Positions 23,876 through 32,705 of a stretch of 64,000 nt of DNA are shown here, one piece after another. The translations under genes and the position numbers were made by a program. Numbering within the stretch: the stretch's first letter is position 1; every line of letters begins with the position of its first letter. Below the pieces are notes generated by a model that had not been told where the DNA came from, made no database searches, and saw nothing but the letters and a program-made list of their open reading frames with translations. Location of the stretch: NCBI GenBank assembly GCA_964501535.1, contig CAZCSV010000004.1, forward strand, positions 62,001 to 126,000, read 5' to 3'. This DNA is from FEN-1279 sp964501535 (GTDB lineage Bacteria; Bacteroidota; Ignavibacteria; Tepidaquicellales; Tepidaquicellaceae).

Positions 23876-25042
23876 ATGGAATATCAGAAAAAAGAGTTGC
23901 CGAAAAAGTTTAGAACAGTCGGATGGATACTTGTCGCGATTGGTTTACTATTAGTTGCGATATCTTATCTTGTTAATCCGATGAGGGCATCGTTCAATAA
24001 CGTTGTGGCGTTAATGTTTACGGCAGGGATTTCGGTGGGTGCATTGGTTCTGGTTGCCCTCGAACATTTATCCGGTGCGGTATGGAGCACGCCAACGAGA
24101 AGGGTAAGTGAATTTCTTGCGGCATCGATTCCGTTTGTAGTACTGCTTGGAATTCCCTTATTATTTAATCTTCACGGACTTTTTCACTGGACTCACGAGG
24201 ATGCGGTGAAGAGCGACCATTATCTGCAGATTAAAGCTCCGTATCTGAACGCTACATTTTTCATAATCAGGTATTTCGGGATATTTGCGCTATTATTAAT
24301 TTTTTATTTTATATTCATCGGGAACTCACGAAAGCAGGATATAACGAAGGACCAGGGATTGACAAGAAAAAGCGTTAAGTTATCGGCTGTGTTTATGCCT
24401 GTTGCCGCAATCGGGATTTCTTTTTTGGCGATTGACTGGATGATGAGTCTCGAGCCGCACTGGTATTCTACCATATTCGGAATATATTACATAACTGCGA
24501 CGTTGCTTGCGGGTCTTGCCGCAACCACTTTTGCCGCGGTAAGTTTAAACGAGAAGGGATATTTACATCCTTCGATTGGTCCCGACCATTATTATTCATT
24601 CGGGGCACTGTTATTCGGCATAACTAATTTCTGGGCATATATTGCTTTCAGCCAGTTTTTGCTGATATGGTATGCGAACATTCCGGAAGAGACCGCCTGG
24701 TTTATGATGAGGTGGACGGGCGGGTGGAAGTACGTAACGATTGCGATGATAGTGATTCGTTTTGCCATACCATATTTGGGGTTACTAACGGCACCTTCAA
24801 AGACAGACCCGAAGAGGCTTAAGATTGTTTCAGTAATTATATTGTTTGCACATTTATTCGATATGTACTGGCTTATAATGCCCACTTACAGTGATGCGGC
24901 GGTATTCAGTTATTTTGAGATAGCGTTTCCGGTTTTAGCGACCGGGATATTGATACTTGTTTTTTTGTATCAGGCCAGGAAGCACAACATGATTCCCGTT
25001 GGTGACCCTAAATTGCAGAGGGGACTGGATTTTCATTTATAA
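23876..25042 (+). CDS. actF: ActF, second NrfD-like membrane subunit of ACIII
   Basis: This 388-residue protein has about ten membrane helices and is a shorter paralogue of ActC. Recognisable segments are HLSGAVWSTPTRRVSEFLA, LFHWTHEDAV, and LAIDWMMSLEPHWYSTIFG, the last typical of ActF. In solved ACIII structures ActF packs against ActC; its quinone site is thought to be lost and a proton pathway has been proposed. Its place after actDE and before the cytochrome c and oxidase-like genes matches known ACIII loci. Confidence 0.93.
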   Translation: MEYQKKELPKKFRTVGWILVAIGLLLVAISYLVNPMRASFNNVVALMFTAGISVGALVLVALEHLSGAVWSTPTRRVSEFLAASIPFVVLLGIPLLFNLHGLFHWTHEDAVKSDHYLQIKAPYLNATFFIIRYFGIFALLLIFYFIFIGNSRKQDITKDQGLTRKSVKLSAVFMPVAAIGISFLAIDWMMSLEPHWYSTIFGIYYITATLLAGLAATTFAAVSLNEKGYLHPSIGPDHYYSFGALLFGITNFWAYIAFSQFLLIWYANIPEETAWFMMRWTGGWKYVTIAMIVIRFAIPYLGLLTAPSKTDPKRLKIVSVIILFAHLFDMYWLIMPTYSDAAVFSYFEIAFPVLATGILILVFLYQARKHNMIPVGDPKLQRGLDFHL

Positions 25043-25069
25043 ACATCGAAAAAAAACTTAGGTAAAATA

Positions 25070-26005
25070 ATGTTAGGCGAAAAAGACGACATAAATCTTG
25101 AAGTAGTAGAAAGGAAAAATATTATACTTGGTTTCTACGGGATTTTTTATATAATAATTTTAGGTTTAGTTGCCGGGCTCGGATGGTTTTATTTAAACAA
25201 TTTAGAGGCATTCACACGCGAGGAGGTCACGCCTCTTGCCAGGTTAAAGGATACGGTAAGGAAGAGCGAGGATACGCCTATGTTAAAGGGTACGATTTCG
25301 CCGCCCGTAGATATTTTCAAGGGGAGTGTTTCCAATCCCGAAAAGGTTGCCAAGGGGAAGACTTTATTCGAAACGAACTGTTCGAGTTGTCACGGAGCAG
25401 AGGGTAAGGGAGACGGCATTGCAGGGAAGAGTATGAATCCCCCGCCGAGAAACTTTCACGATTTAAACGGCTGGACAAACGGAACCTCTTTTCCCGGAAT
25501 ATTCAAGACTTTGCAGGAAGGAATAACAGCGAGAGGGATGTCTTCATACAGCAGTTTGCCCGTGGAAGACAGGGTGGCAATTATACATTTTATAAGGACA
25601 TTCAGAAACGACTATCCTGCAATAGAGCAGAGCGAGCTTAAAGAGCTCGACAAGATTTACAATCTTTCTTCGGGTACAAAACAGCCTTCGCTGATACCGG
25701 TGAAAACCGCAACGGAAAAGATGTTAAGCGAGGATTCGGTTTTTTACGTAAAAGCCGAAAACATTATAAGTATAATTAAATCGGACACGACAAACAAAGC
25801 GGCTGAAAAATTTAAAAGTATAAGTTATGATTTAAACCGTTCGGTTTACTCGTTAGGGAACTCGGGAAAGTGGAGAGAGGGCGAAGGACAGTTTGTTAAT
25901 TTTATCACAACCGACCCAAGGAGCAAGGGATTCAGAGCATCGGTTAAGGAATTGACTTCGGAAGACTGGGGAATATTATATATTTACATTAAATCGTTAT
26001 TTTAA
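25070..26005 (+). CDS. Membrane-anchored monoheme cytochrome c linked to ACIII/oxidase
   Basis: This is a 311-residue protein with one N-terminal helix (about residues 19-41), a cytochrome c domain with CSSCH at 104-108 (followed by GAEGKGDG, with a Met in ITARGMSSY as probable ligand), and a C-terminal extension of about 120 residues that I do not recognise. It is probably an electron carrier between ACIII and the terminal oxidase. Its position corresponds to that of a CuA subunit II in many ACIII-caa3 loci, but no CuA motif (CXXXC with His and Met) is present. It lies 27 bp after actF and 58 bp before the subunit III gene. Confidence 0.85.
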   Translation: MLGEKDDINLEVVERKNIILGFYGIFYIIILGLVAGLGWFYLNNLEAFTREEVTPLARLKDTVRKSEDTPMLKGTISPPVDIFKGSVSNPEKVAKGKTLFETNCSSCHGAEGKGDGIAGKSMNPPPRNFHDLNGWTNGTSFPGIFKTLQEGITARGMSSYSSLPVEDRVAIIHFIRTFRNDYPAIEQSELKELDKIYNLSSGTKQPSLIPVKTATEKMLSEDSVFYVKAENIISIIKSDTTNKAAEKFKSISYDLNRSVYSLGNSGKWREGEGQFVNFITTDPRSKGFRASVKELTSEDWGILYIYIKSLF

Positions 26006-26063
26006 TTTTGTGTTTGCGGAACAAAGCCGAAGGATTAACAAAGAAAAGATTTAAAAATATTTT

Positions 26064-26696
26064 ATGTTTAAAGAAACACTTACAGAGAAAGAGCAAACAA
26101 ACCCAACGCAGAAAGAAAATGCGGGTTCATCGAGAGGAAGCCTATATTTTCTTTTCACGGAGTTAATTCTCTTCGGAGGCATGTTTATAGTTTATGCGGT
26201 TTACAGGTCGACATACCGCGAAGGGTTCGGTTTCGGATCTGCGGAGCTTGATTCTGCGGCCGGATTAATAAACACGATTGTTTTGTTAACGAGCGGTCTG
26301 ACAATGGCGTTGGCATTAGCGTCTTTGCAAAGAAAGCAGAAATTATTCAGCATGTTTCTGATTGTATTCACAATTTTCTGGGGGATAATATTTTTAATTA
26401 ACAGAATATTCGAGTGGGGTTCGAGGTTTAATTTCGGGTTTTATCCTTCGAGCTACGCAGGTTTACAGGTGGAAAAGGGAGAAATAATATTTTTCAATTT
26501 ATTTCATTTGATGACCTGGCTGCACACTCTGCATATATTAACCGGAATGGTTTTTTTGACAATAATTTTTGTATCGGTTTACAAGGATGAAGTAACGGCA
26601 GATGTCAACGGCGGGCTCAGGGGAGCTGGGTTATTCTGGCACGTTGTGGTAATATTATGGATTTTTCTGTTCCCTCTTTTTTATTTAATAAAGTAA
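26064..26696 (+). CDS. Heme-copper oxidase subunit III homologue
   Basis: This 210-residue protein has five membrane helices. The pattern is that of oxidase subunit III: FLFTELILFGGMFIVY in the first helix, TSGLTMALALASLQ, then WLHTLHILTGMVFL and the final GLFWHVVVILWIFLFPLFY, which corresponds to the conserved WH...W ending. Subunit III stabilises subunit I. Here it is followed by a subunit IV homologue, but no subunit I or II gene is found in the window, so its partner is in question. Confidence 0.87.
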   Translation: MFKETLTEKEQTNPTQKENAGSSRGSLYFLFTELILFGGMFIVYAVYRSTYREGFGFGSAELDSAAGLINTIVLLTSGLTMALALASLQRKQKLFSMFLIVFTIFWGIIFLINRIFEWGSRFNFGFYPSSYAGLQVEKGEIIFFNLFHLMTWLHTLHILTGMVFLTIIFVSVYKDEVTADVNGGLRGAGLFWHVVVILWIFLFPLFYLIK

Positions 26697-26729
26697 GATT
26701 TACAAGAATATTTTTTAAGTTACAGGATA

Positions 26730-26996
26730 ATGGAAAACACACATTCTGAAAAATACGGGACTTACATTCTGGTCTGGCTGGGGCTTGTGACTTTAGCAAC
26801 GTTTTCAACCGCTATTACGGGATTGAATATCGGCGGATTAACGGTTTTTATCTTGGTAACCGTTGCGGTTATACAATCAATATTCATAGCGAGATATTTT
26901 ATAAAGGTTAAGAACAATTCGAAGCTGATTAAATTTCTTTTAACAAGTTACGCCTTGATATTTTTTATAATCTTATTAATAACATTAATAATATAG
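26730..26996 (+). CDS. Prokaryotic oxidase subunit IV homologue
   Basis: This 88-residue protein has three membrane helices and a short polar lead (ENTHSEKYGTYILVWLGL). Size, the Y-x-x-x-W-x-x-L lead into the first helix and the place after a subunit III gene match the small subunit IV of caa3-type oxidases. IARYFIKVK near residue 52 is typical of the second loop. It lies 33 bp after subunit III and 7 bp before the cytochrome c fusion gene, which implies a common transcript. Confidence 0.8.
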   Translation: MENTHSEKYGTYILVWLGLVTLATFSTAITGLNIGGLTVFILVTVAVIQSIFIARYFIKVKNNSKLIKFLLTSYALIFFIILLITLII

Positions 26997-27003
26997 GACA
27001 AAC

Positions 27004-28338
27004 ATGAATTTTCTTGACAGATTTGTAATACCTTTGGGAGCAGGTCACATAGAGTTACTGAATATTCTGCAGATTATTACGCTGATAATTTTCCTGCCTT
27101 ATGCGGGGATGATTTTAGGCGGAACGGGTATATCGGTTTACTTTAACGGCAAAGGAATAAAAGACAATAATCCTCTTTATACGAAATTTGCAAAGGATAT
27201 TATCGACATACTACTGGTTAAAACGTTTGCGGGAATTGGGTTTACGGTTTTGCCTGTTGCGACAGTATCAATAATATATTCTCAGATTCTTTTTAATGCA
27301 AAAATCATTACGGTAAGCTTTTTGATATTTTCGGCATTATATTATCTTGCCTCGGTTATTTTCATATCCAAATACAAGAATTCATTTTTAAAAAATCAGA
27401 AACCAAACAAGTATTTGGTACACTTCCGTCTGGCAAGGAAAGAAGATTGTAATGAAGACGAAACCAAAAACATTGTACCTTCGCTTTCGGGGTATGCATA
27501 CCTGGGTTTGACCGCGATGCTGGTCGGTTTATTTCTTTTCGTTTGCGGGACAACGGTTGTGTCGGACACGACGCGATGGAACACGACGGGAATAATAAAA
27601 TCGGTTTTTTCCCCGCATGTATGGTTTAATTTTTTATATTTAATTTTTGCTTCGGTTTCGATTTCGGGCGGAGCAATATTATATTTATTTTTCATATGGC
27701 AGGGCGGCGTAAAGGATATGAACGATGAATACAAGAAGCTTGTGAAAGGGAGCGTTATTCCGGTAACGATGATTTCGTTAATAGTTCAGCCTATATTTTT
27801 ATTCGGTAGTACTATACTAACGCCGGTTTCGGCGATGTCTTCGCCAATATATATTTATATAGTATTTTCTCTGGCGGGAATTTTGGTGGTTTGCAATTTA
27901 CTGTATGCGATATACAAAAATTCGGAGATTCGTTTTGCGGGTGCGGTATTTTTCATTATGTTTTTAATTTTCGCTTTTACGATTGTTAAGGAGCAGGTTG
28001 TATTGGGGAATTCCGTGAAAGAGCACATATACACATTGAGTCGGAAACCCGAAGTATACAACAAACAGAGAAAATCGACCCTAAACACAGACGCAAAAAT
28101 CGACGCAGAGCAGATATTTAACCAGAAATGTTTTGCCTGTCACAAGTTCGATGAGAAATTTGTAGGACCCGCATATAAAGAAACGGTTCCGAAGTACAAC
28201 GGTGATGCCGTAAAACTGGCCGAATACATTTACAATCCGGTAAAAATCAATCCGGAGTATACGGTGATGCCAAACCAGGGATTAAAGAGAGAAGAAGCCG
28301 AAGCGCTGGCAAAGTGGCTGATAGAAAAGACAAAGTGA
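27004..28338 (+). CDS. Polytopic membrane protein with C-terminal cytochrome c domain, candidate oxidase catalytic subunit
   Basis: This is a 444-residue protein with about eight helices (near 17-47, 68-96, 101-123, 163-187, 206-232, 250-273, 280-305, 309-332), then a periplasmic cytochrome c domain with CFACH at 376-380 and Met422 as probable distal ligand. Only His15, His140, His205 and His341 occur outside the c domain, too few for a heme-copper subunit I. Helix 1 (NILQIITLIIF, then PYAGM) and helix 5 (SPHVWFNFLYLIFAS) weakly resemble the first and fifth helices of cytochrome bd subunit I, but the bd heme-ligand His appears replaced. It closes the ACIII/subunit III/IV run where a catalytic subunit would be expected. 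Function is unproven; I do not recognise a named family. Confidence 0.7.
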   Translation: MNFLDRFVIPLGAGHIELLNILQIITLIIFLPYAGMILGGTGISVYFNGKGIKDNNPLYTKFAKDIIDILLVKTFAGIGFTVLPVATVSIIYSQILFNAKIITVSFLIFSALYYLASVIFISKYKNSFLKNQKPNKYLVHFRLARKEDCNEDETKNIVPSLSGYAYLGLTAMLVGLFLFVCGTTVVSDTTRWNTTGIIKSVFSPHVWFNFLYLIFASVSISGGAILYLFFIWQGGVKDMNDEYKKLVKGSVIPVTMISLIVQPIFLFGSTILTPVSAMSSPIYIYIVFSLAGILVVCNLLYAIYKNSEIRFAGAVFFIMFLIFAFTIVKEQVVLGNSVKEHIYTLSRKPEVYNKQRKSTLNTDAKIDAEQIFNQKCFACHKFDEKFVGPAYKETVPKYNGDAVKLAEYIYNPVKINPEYTVMPNQGLKREEAEALAKWLIEKTK

Positions 28339-28404
28339 TTTGTGTATTAAAGCTATATGTGATTTATTTTTACTATTATTTGTATATTGTGTCAGGAATC
28401 ACGC

Positions 28405-28722
28405 ATGGAAAATTTTCCACTAAGAAGAAAAAAGACAGCTTTCGTAATTTTAGTAACAGCCACCATAGCATTCGCTCTGGCGATTATTCCGGGAATATGG
28501 ATTGCGGTTATGTCGATGATGATTTTTGATTCCGGAGTAACTACAATACTCATCATTCTTTATTCTTTTATTGCAACCTTTCCTCTTATTTGTTTTCTAT
28601 CGTTTATATCGTGGGTGTTTTACGATTTAAGGAAATACTGGTTTGCTGTATTTATAAGTCTCATGCCGGTATTGAATCCGGTAGGGTTTGCGGTAATGCT
28701 TGCAATTAAAAATTTCTTTTAG
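28405..28722 (+). CDS. Hypothetical membrane protein
   Basis: This is a 105-residue protein from the ATG at 28405, which has AGGAA six bases in front; a TTG at 28387 would add six residues. It has three hydrophobic helices and a positively charged start (PLRRKKTA). No family is recognised. It lies 66 bp after the cytochrome c fusion gene, so it might be the last gene of that transcript, but nothing in it suggests redox function. Confidence 0.6.
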   Translation: MENFPLRRKKTAFVILVTATIAFALAIIPGIWIAVMSMMIFDSGVTTILIILYSFIATFPLICFLSFISWVFYDLRKYWFAVFISLMPVLNPVGFAVMLAIKNFF

Positions 28723-28762
28723 CAAAGAGAATCCTTATTAAAATGTGATTTATGTAATATCT

Positions 28763-29146
28763 TTATTCAATTTTCGAAAACACAAATGATTTGTCGTCGG
28801 GGTCTTTAAGGCTCATTCTTTTGCTGCTTTCCATAATAATTTTGAACTCCCCTTTTGCACCCGAGACGGGGTGTACAACTTCAAGCACAAGCAAGTCTCC
28901 TACTTCGGATTTAATATTATAGGGCATTTCTATTTTATCCAGCGGTTCGCCGTGGACTGTTCCTGAGGCTATAAGATTTTCTTTTGTGAACTCATAAAAG
29001 ATTTCTGTCTCGAGTCCTCTGGGCATACCAGCAACGCTGTCGGCTTTCCATTTTCCCACAATATTTTTTGACGGGCTTCCGGAGCAGCCAACCAGAGAAA
29101 TTGCCATTGCAGATAACATAAAGATTACGGTAAAATTTTTTTTCAT
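28763..29146 (-). CDS. Small lipoprotein with lipocalin-like fold, unknown function
   Basis: This is a 127-residue protein with a lipoprotein signal (lipobox SLVGC near residue 21), followed by IVGKWKADSVAGMP and alternating strands ending in DDKSFVFSKIE. The GKW motif after the lipobox is typical of small lipocalin-like bacterial lipoproteins that form a beta-barrel. No specific role can be given. It follows the 29169-30017 gene by 22 bp on the same strand. Confidence 0.7.
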   Translation of the reverse strand: MKKNFTVIFMLSAMAISLVGCSGSPSKNIVGKWKADSVAGMPRGLETEIFYEFTKENLIASGTVHGEPLDKIEMPYNIKSEVGDLLVLEVVHPVSGAKGEFKIIMESSKRMSLKDPDDKSFVFSKIE

Positions 29147-29168
29147 ATAGAAGCGAATTAATTTGTCG

Positions 29169-30017
29169 TTATTTTATTTTAAATTCCTCTTTGAGAATTT
29201 TTACAAATTTATCTTTGTCCTGGCATTTATAAGATTTATCAATGAGCTCATATCCCTTTTTCGTTTCGCCGATTGAGTGATAGCAGGCTGTGATAGCGGC
29301 AAGAATAGTTTTAACCGAGCCGGCATCGGTATTAAATGTGTCCTCGCCTCTGCCGGGGCACTCGAAACCCTTTGTTGTAAATTCTTTCAGGTCTAATTTC
29401 AGTTCTTCGATATATGCATTTACAATGTCGAGATAATTTTTCGTAACATCCTTAAATTTATTGTTTTTGATTTTATAAACTCTCGGGGGGAAGCGGGTTT
29501 CGGCATAGTTTGTGAAAGCATAAGCAAACATATCTGTTGAAGTGTTGATTTCCAACGCTTTATCATTATCGATATCGTAGATTTCGAACCATGAATTGCC
29601 AAGATAAAGCGTATCGGAAATGTAAAACTTACCTTTATCCATTACACCGATAAAAAGATATACGCAGCAATGTGCCCCGCCGGTATACATACTTAACAGG
29701 AGATTTTTTTTTCTGGTATTGCTGAAGTCAATAGCATTCATAGTATCTATCCAGCCCTCAAAAACAGTTCTGGCTATTTCCTTTCCTTTGTATTTAACCG
29801 TTAAAGCCGAGTTCCACTCGCTTGTGTCGTATTTTGTCCGAAAAACATAATCTTCAAATGTAAATTTTATATCTTTTGCATAGGGGAAAACGTTACTTTG
29901 CCACACGCTATCATATTGGGAAAAAGAATCACTTGAAAGTGCCATTATTAACAGGACAGATGATAATAACACTCTTAATGTAAAAACTTTTCTACAGGAC
30001 AAAAATTTTTTTTTCAT
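29169..30017 (-). CDS. Hypothetical secreted protein
   Basis: This is a 282-residue protein with a signal peptide (VLLSSVLLIMALSSDSFSQ). The mature part contains a segment with two adjacent cysteines (TGGAHCCVYLFIGV), DIDNDKALEIN that looks like a calcium-loop or repeat strand, and a C-terminal helical part with three cysteines. I do not recognise the family. It precedes a small lipoprotein gene by 22 bp and follows the protease/TPR gene by 42 bp on the same strand, so the three may be co-transcribed. Confidence 0.65.
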   Translation of the reverse strand: MKKKFLSCRKVFTLRVLLSSVLLIMALSSDSFSQYDSVWQSNVFPYAKDIKFTFEDYVFRTKYDTSEWNSALTVKYKGKEIARTVFEGWIDTMNAIDFSNTRKKNLLLSMYTGGAHCCVYLFIGVMDKGKFYISDTLYLGNSWFEIYDIDNDKALEINTSTDMFAYAFTNYAETRFPPRVYKIKNNKFKDVTKNYLDIVNAYIEELKLDLKEFTTKGFECPGRGEDTFNTDAGSVKTILAAITACYHSIGETKKGYELIDKSYKCQDKDKFVKILKEEFKIK

Positions 30018-30059
30018 ACGGATTTTTGATTTAACATTTATAATTTAACATTAAACAGG

Positions 30060-31724
30060 TTATTCCATCTCCTGAATTGCTTTCTGTAACTCGTATCTTT
30101 TCAGTTTGTCTTCTTTGTTATAGAGGTACAGTTTTTTCATATCGATATATACAAGCAGGGCATCGAGTTTTCTGTTTTCTTTTACGGCTATCATTCCGAG
30201 AAGATAGTAGAGGTCGACGTTACCGGTTCCGTAATCATAGAGCATATCATTTCTGAAGAGCGCCTCATTAAGATATTTTTTTGCTTTTTTATAGTCCTTA
30301 AAATGCTTGTAGTATATATCGCCGAGTCTCACATAGGCGTTAATGTAATTCGAATCACGCTTAATAAGATTGTTATAACTGGCGATTGCTTTTTTATAAT
30401 CTTTCATCATCTCGTTAAGGTAGGCAATTTGGTATCTTATGAAATTGTCGAGTGTATCTACTTTTAACATTTTTTCATAGAAGGTCAGGGCTTTTTTGTA
30501 GTCTTTGGAGGTCGAATATGCTTCTGCGAGCGATGAAGAGAGTGTATTCAGGAGGCTGTCGGAATCGAATCTTTCCCTTATTCTTTTATACAAGTCTTCC
30601 GCATTCTTAAAGTTATCGGTATAGACATACAGATCCATGAGATTCTGGTAGACGTAAAACGTATCGGGTTTCAGGTCTATACAGATGTTATAGTGGTTTT
30701 CGGCTTTGTTAAGATACATTTTATTAATAGAGTCCTGTTTTACGTAGAAGGTATCAATTTTTTTCATAGTATCGATTTGTTTCGAATAGAACCAGGTAGC
30801 ATAGAGTTTATTCTTATAAGTTTCCGCCATTTTAAGGTTAGAGCTAAACAAATTCTGCATCCGTTTTTTCTGGTAGTCTTCGTTATTATCCAGGTCGGCG
30901 AAATTAATATTTTTAATTATGTCGTTAAAAGTATTAATTGCGATTGCGAAGTTCAGGTTTCCATAGAATCCGTATGAGTAAGTCGTGACTCCGATTACTT
31001 CTCCTTTGCCGCTAAAGAGCGCCCCGCCGCTGTTTCCGGGAGATATAGGGGCGGTAATCTGGATGACCTTATCGAACGTCTTTTCAATCAGGGTATAGGT
31101 TTCGGGGTCAGTAAAGCTTACTTTTTCATTTTCCCTGAGTGCGGCGACTATACCCTCTGAGATAGTATATTCAAATCCGAGCGGGCTTCCGATGGCATAG
31201 ATATTCTGGCCGACTTTGACGTCGCCCGAGTTTCCGAGTTTCACGAAAGGAAAGGTCTTTTTAGTTGTATCTATAATTTTCAGTATAGCTATATCGTTTT
31301 TATCTTCGATGTAGACTATTTCGGCGTTATAGAATATTCCGTCGCTTGTTTTTATGAATATGCTGTCGTAGCCGGAAATAACGTGATTATTCGTGCCTAC
31401 GAGTCCTTCTTTCGAAAAAATAAAGCCGCTTCCGCTTAGTAGAACGGTATCTTTATATGTATAGGAATACGAGACATAAGAAAAGTAGTCGTTTGCATGA
31501 AACCAAATCGACACGAGAGCGGATTTATTTTTTTCGATAATTTCTTCTGCGGTCAGGTCGCCGTTTTTCTTTTCCGGTTCAAGAGAAGGCGGCTGCAGGG
31601 TTTTATCCTGCGCTTTCAACGTAAAGGTCATCAGGAAAACAGAAAACAGAAGACATAATATTACAAATGATTTTTTCAAATTTATATTATAGTTTAATTT
31701 TATTCTCAAGAGGTTTAAAGACAT
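30060..31724 (-). CDS. Secreted trypsin-like serine protease with C-terminal TPR repeats
   Basis: The ATG at 31724 gives 554 residues and a clean signal peptide (KKSFVILCLLFSVFLMTFTLKAQ); an upstream start at 31790 would overlap the enoyl-CoA hydratase gene. The protease domain has the catalytic triad of the S1/DegP type: His in TNNHVISG, Asp in DIAILK and Ser in GNSGGAL, so it should be active. No PDZ domain is seen. Instead the C-terminal half carries TPR-like helix pairs (YKKALTFYEKML, YKKAIASYNNLI, YKKAKKYLNEALF). It probably acts in the periplasm or at the cell surface in protein quality control, with the TPRs choosing partners. Confidence 0.88.
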   Translation of the reverse strand: MSLNLLRIKLNYNINLKKSFVILCLLFSVFLMTFTLKAQDKTLQPPSLEPEKKNGDLTAEEIIEKNKSALVSIWFHANDYFSYVSYSYTYKDTVLLSGSGFIFSKEGLVGTNNHVISGYDSIFIKTSDGIFYNAEIVYIEDKNDIAILKIIDTTKKTFPFVKLGNSGDVKVGQNIYAIGSPLGFEYTISEGIVAALRENEKVSFTDPETYTLIEKTFDKVIQITAPISPGNSGGALFSGKGEVIGVTTYSYGFYGNLNFAIAINTFNDIIKNINFADLDNNEDYQKKRMQNLFSSNLKMAETYKNKLYATWFYSKQIDTMKKIDTFYVKQDSINKMYLNKAENHYNICIDLKPDTFYVYQNLMDLYVYTDNFKNAEDLYKRIRERFDSDSLLNTLSSSLAEAYSTSKDYKKALTFYEKMLKVDTLDNFIRYQIAYLNEMMKDYKKAIASYNNLIKRDSNYINAYVRLGDIYYKHFKDYKKAKKYLNEALFRNDMLYDYGTGNVDLYYLLGMIAVKENRKLDALLVYIDMKKLYLYNKEDKLKRYELQKAIQEME

Positions 31725-31746
31725 TAAATGTTTATTTTCAGAAACA

Positions 31747-32553
31747 TTATTTATGTTTCCATTTAGGTTTTCTTTTTTCGCCGAAAGCACTCATTCCTTC
31801 GATTTTATCTTCGCTGGCAAAGAGCAGGTAAAAGTTTTTTCTTTCGAATTCTATGCCGCCTTCGATAGTCGTATCGAAGGATTTGAGTATACACTCTTTT
31901 GCGAGCCGCACGGCTACAGCGGGTTTATTTGCGATTTCCTTAGCGAGGTAAACTGCTTCGTCGAGGTATGTTTCATTTCCTGCGATTTTTGTCAGTAATC
32001 CCGAATCGTACATTTCCTTCGCGGAATACATTTTACCCGTAAGTATAGCTTCCATAGATTTTGCTTTACCGATAGCTCTGGTCAGTCTTTGGGTTCCGCC
32101 GGCGCCGGGGATAACGCCGAGGTTAATTTCGGGCTGTCCGAACTTAGCACCTTCAGCGGCGACAATCATATCGCAATTCATCGCGAGTTCGTTTCCGCCT
32201 CCGAGGGCGAAGCCGCTAACAGCGGCTATAATTGGTTTTTTTATTTTTCTGATTCTGTCCCAGATAGAAAATTTATCTTTGAAATACATTTCCACGGTAG
32301 TAATTTCGTTCATCTCCTTAATATCGGAGCCTGCAGCGAAGGCTTTTTGGTTGCCGGTAATAACGATACAGCCGATTTCATTATCATCATCAAACGCTTC
32401 GAAGGCATTCACGACTTCGAAAAGCATAGGGATATTGAGTGCATTCAGGGTATTCGGGCGATTGAGCCGGATCAGCCCGACTTTTAATCCGTCAGGGTTT
32501 TCAATGACGGAGGCTACGATAAATTTATTATCGGAATATAATTTATTATCCAT
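31747..32553 (-). CDS. Enoyl-CoA hydratase/isomerase family protein
   Basis: This is a 268-residue crotonase from the ATG at 32553; a longer frame to 32601 adds 16 hydrophobic residues that do not fit the family. CoA-binding and oxyanion features are present: AFAAGSDIKEMNEI, VSGFALGGGNELAMNCDMIVAA, and FGQPEINLGVIPGAGGTQRL. Both catalytic glutamates (in GGGNELAM and QPEINLG) are retained, so hydratase activity on enoyl-CoA is likely, for example in fatty-acid or amino-acid breakdown. No other beta-oxidation gene is adjacent. Confidence 0.92.
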   Translation of the reverse strand: MDNKLYSDNKFIVASVIENPDGLKVGLIRLNRPNTLNALNIPMLFEVVNAFEAFDDDNEIGCIVITGNQKAFAAGSDIKEMNEITTVEMYFKDKFSIWDRIRKIKKPIIAAVSGFALGGGNELAMNCDMIVAAEGAKFGQPEINLGVIPGAGGTQRLTRAIGKAKSMEAILTGKMYSAKEMYDSGLLTKIAGNETYLDEAVYLAKEIANKPAVAVRLAKECILKSFDTTIEGGIEFERKNFYLLFASEDKIEGMSAFGEKRKPKWKHK

Positions 32554-32705
32554 AAAAAAATTTAGATTTGGGAAATTAAAAACAATGTAAATTAATAACA
32601 ATGAAAATGGATTAAAGATTACAATTTTTAACGTTGCTAAACAAAATAATTATAAATAATTTAGTTGCAAATTGTCTAAAAATGCAAATCATTAAAAAAA
32701 CAGGA

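Noticed and set aside
31725..31790. Longer start of the protease-TPR gene
   Set aside because: It would overlap the enoyl-CoA hydratase gene by 44 bp and add a polar lead before the signal peptide.
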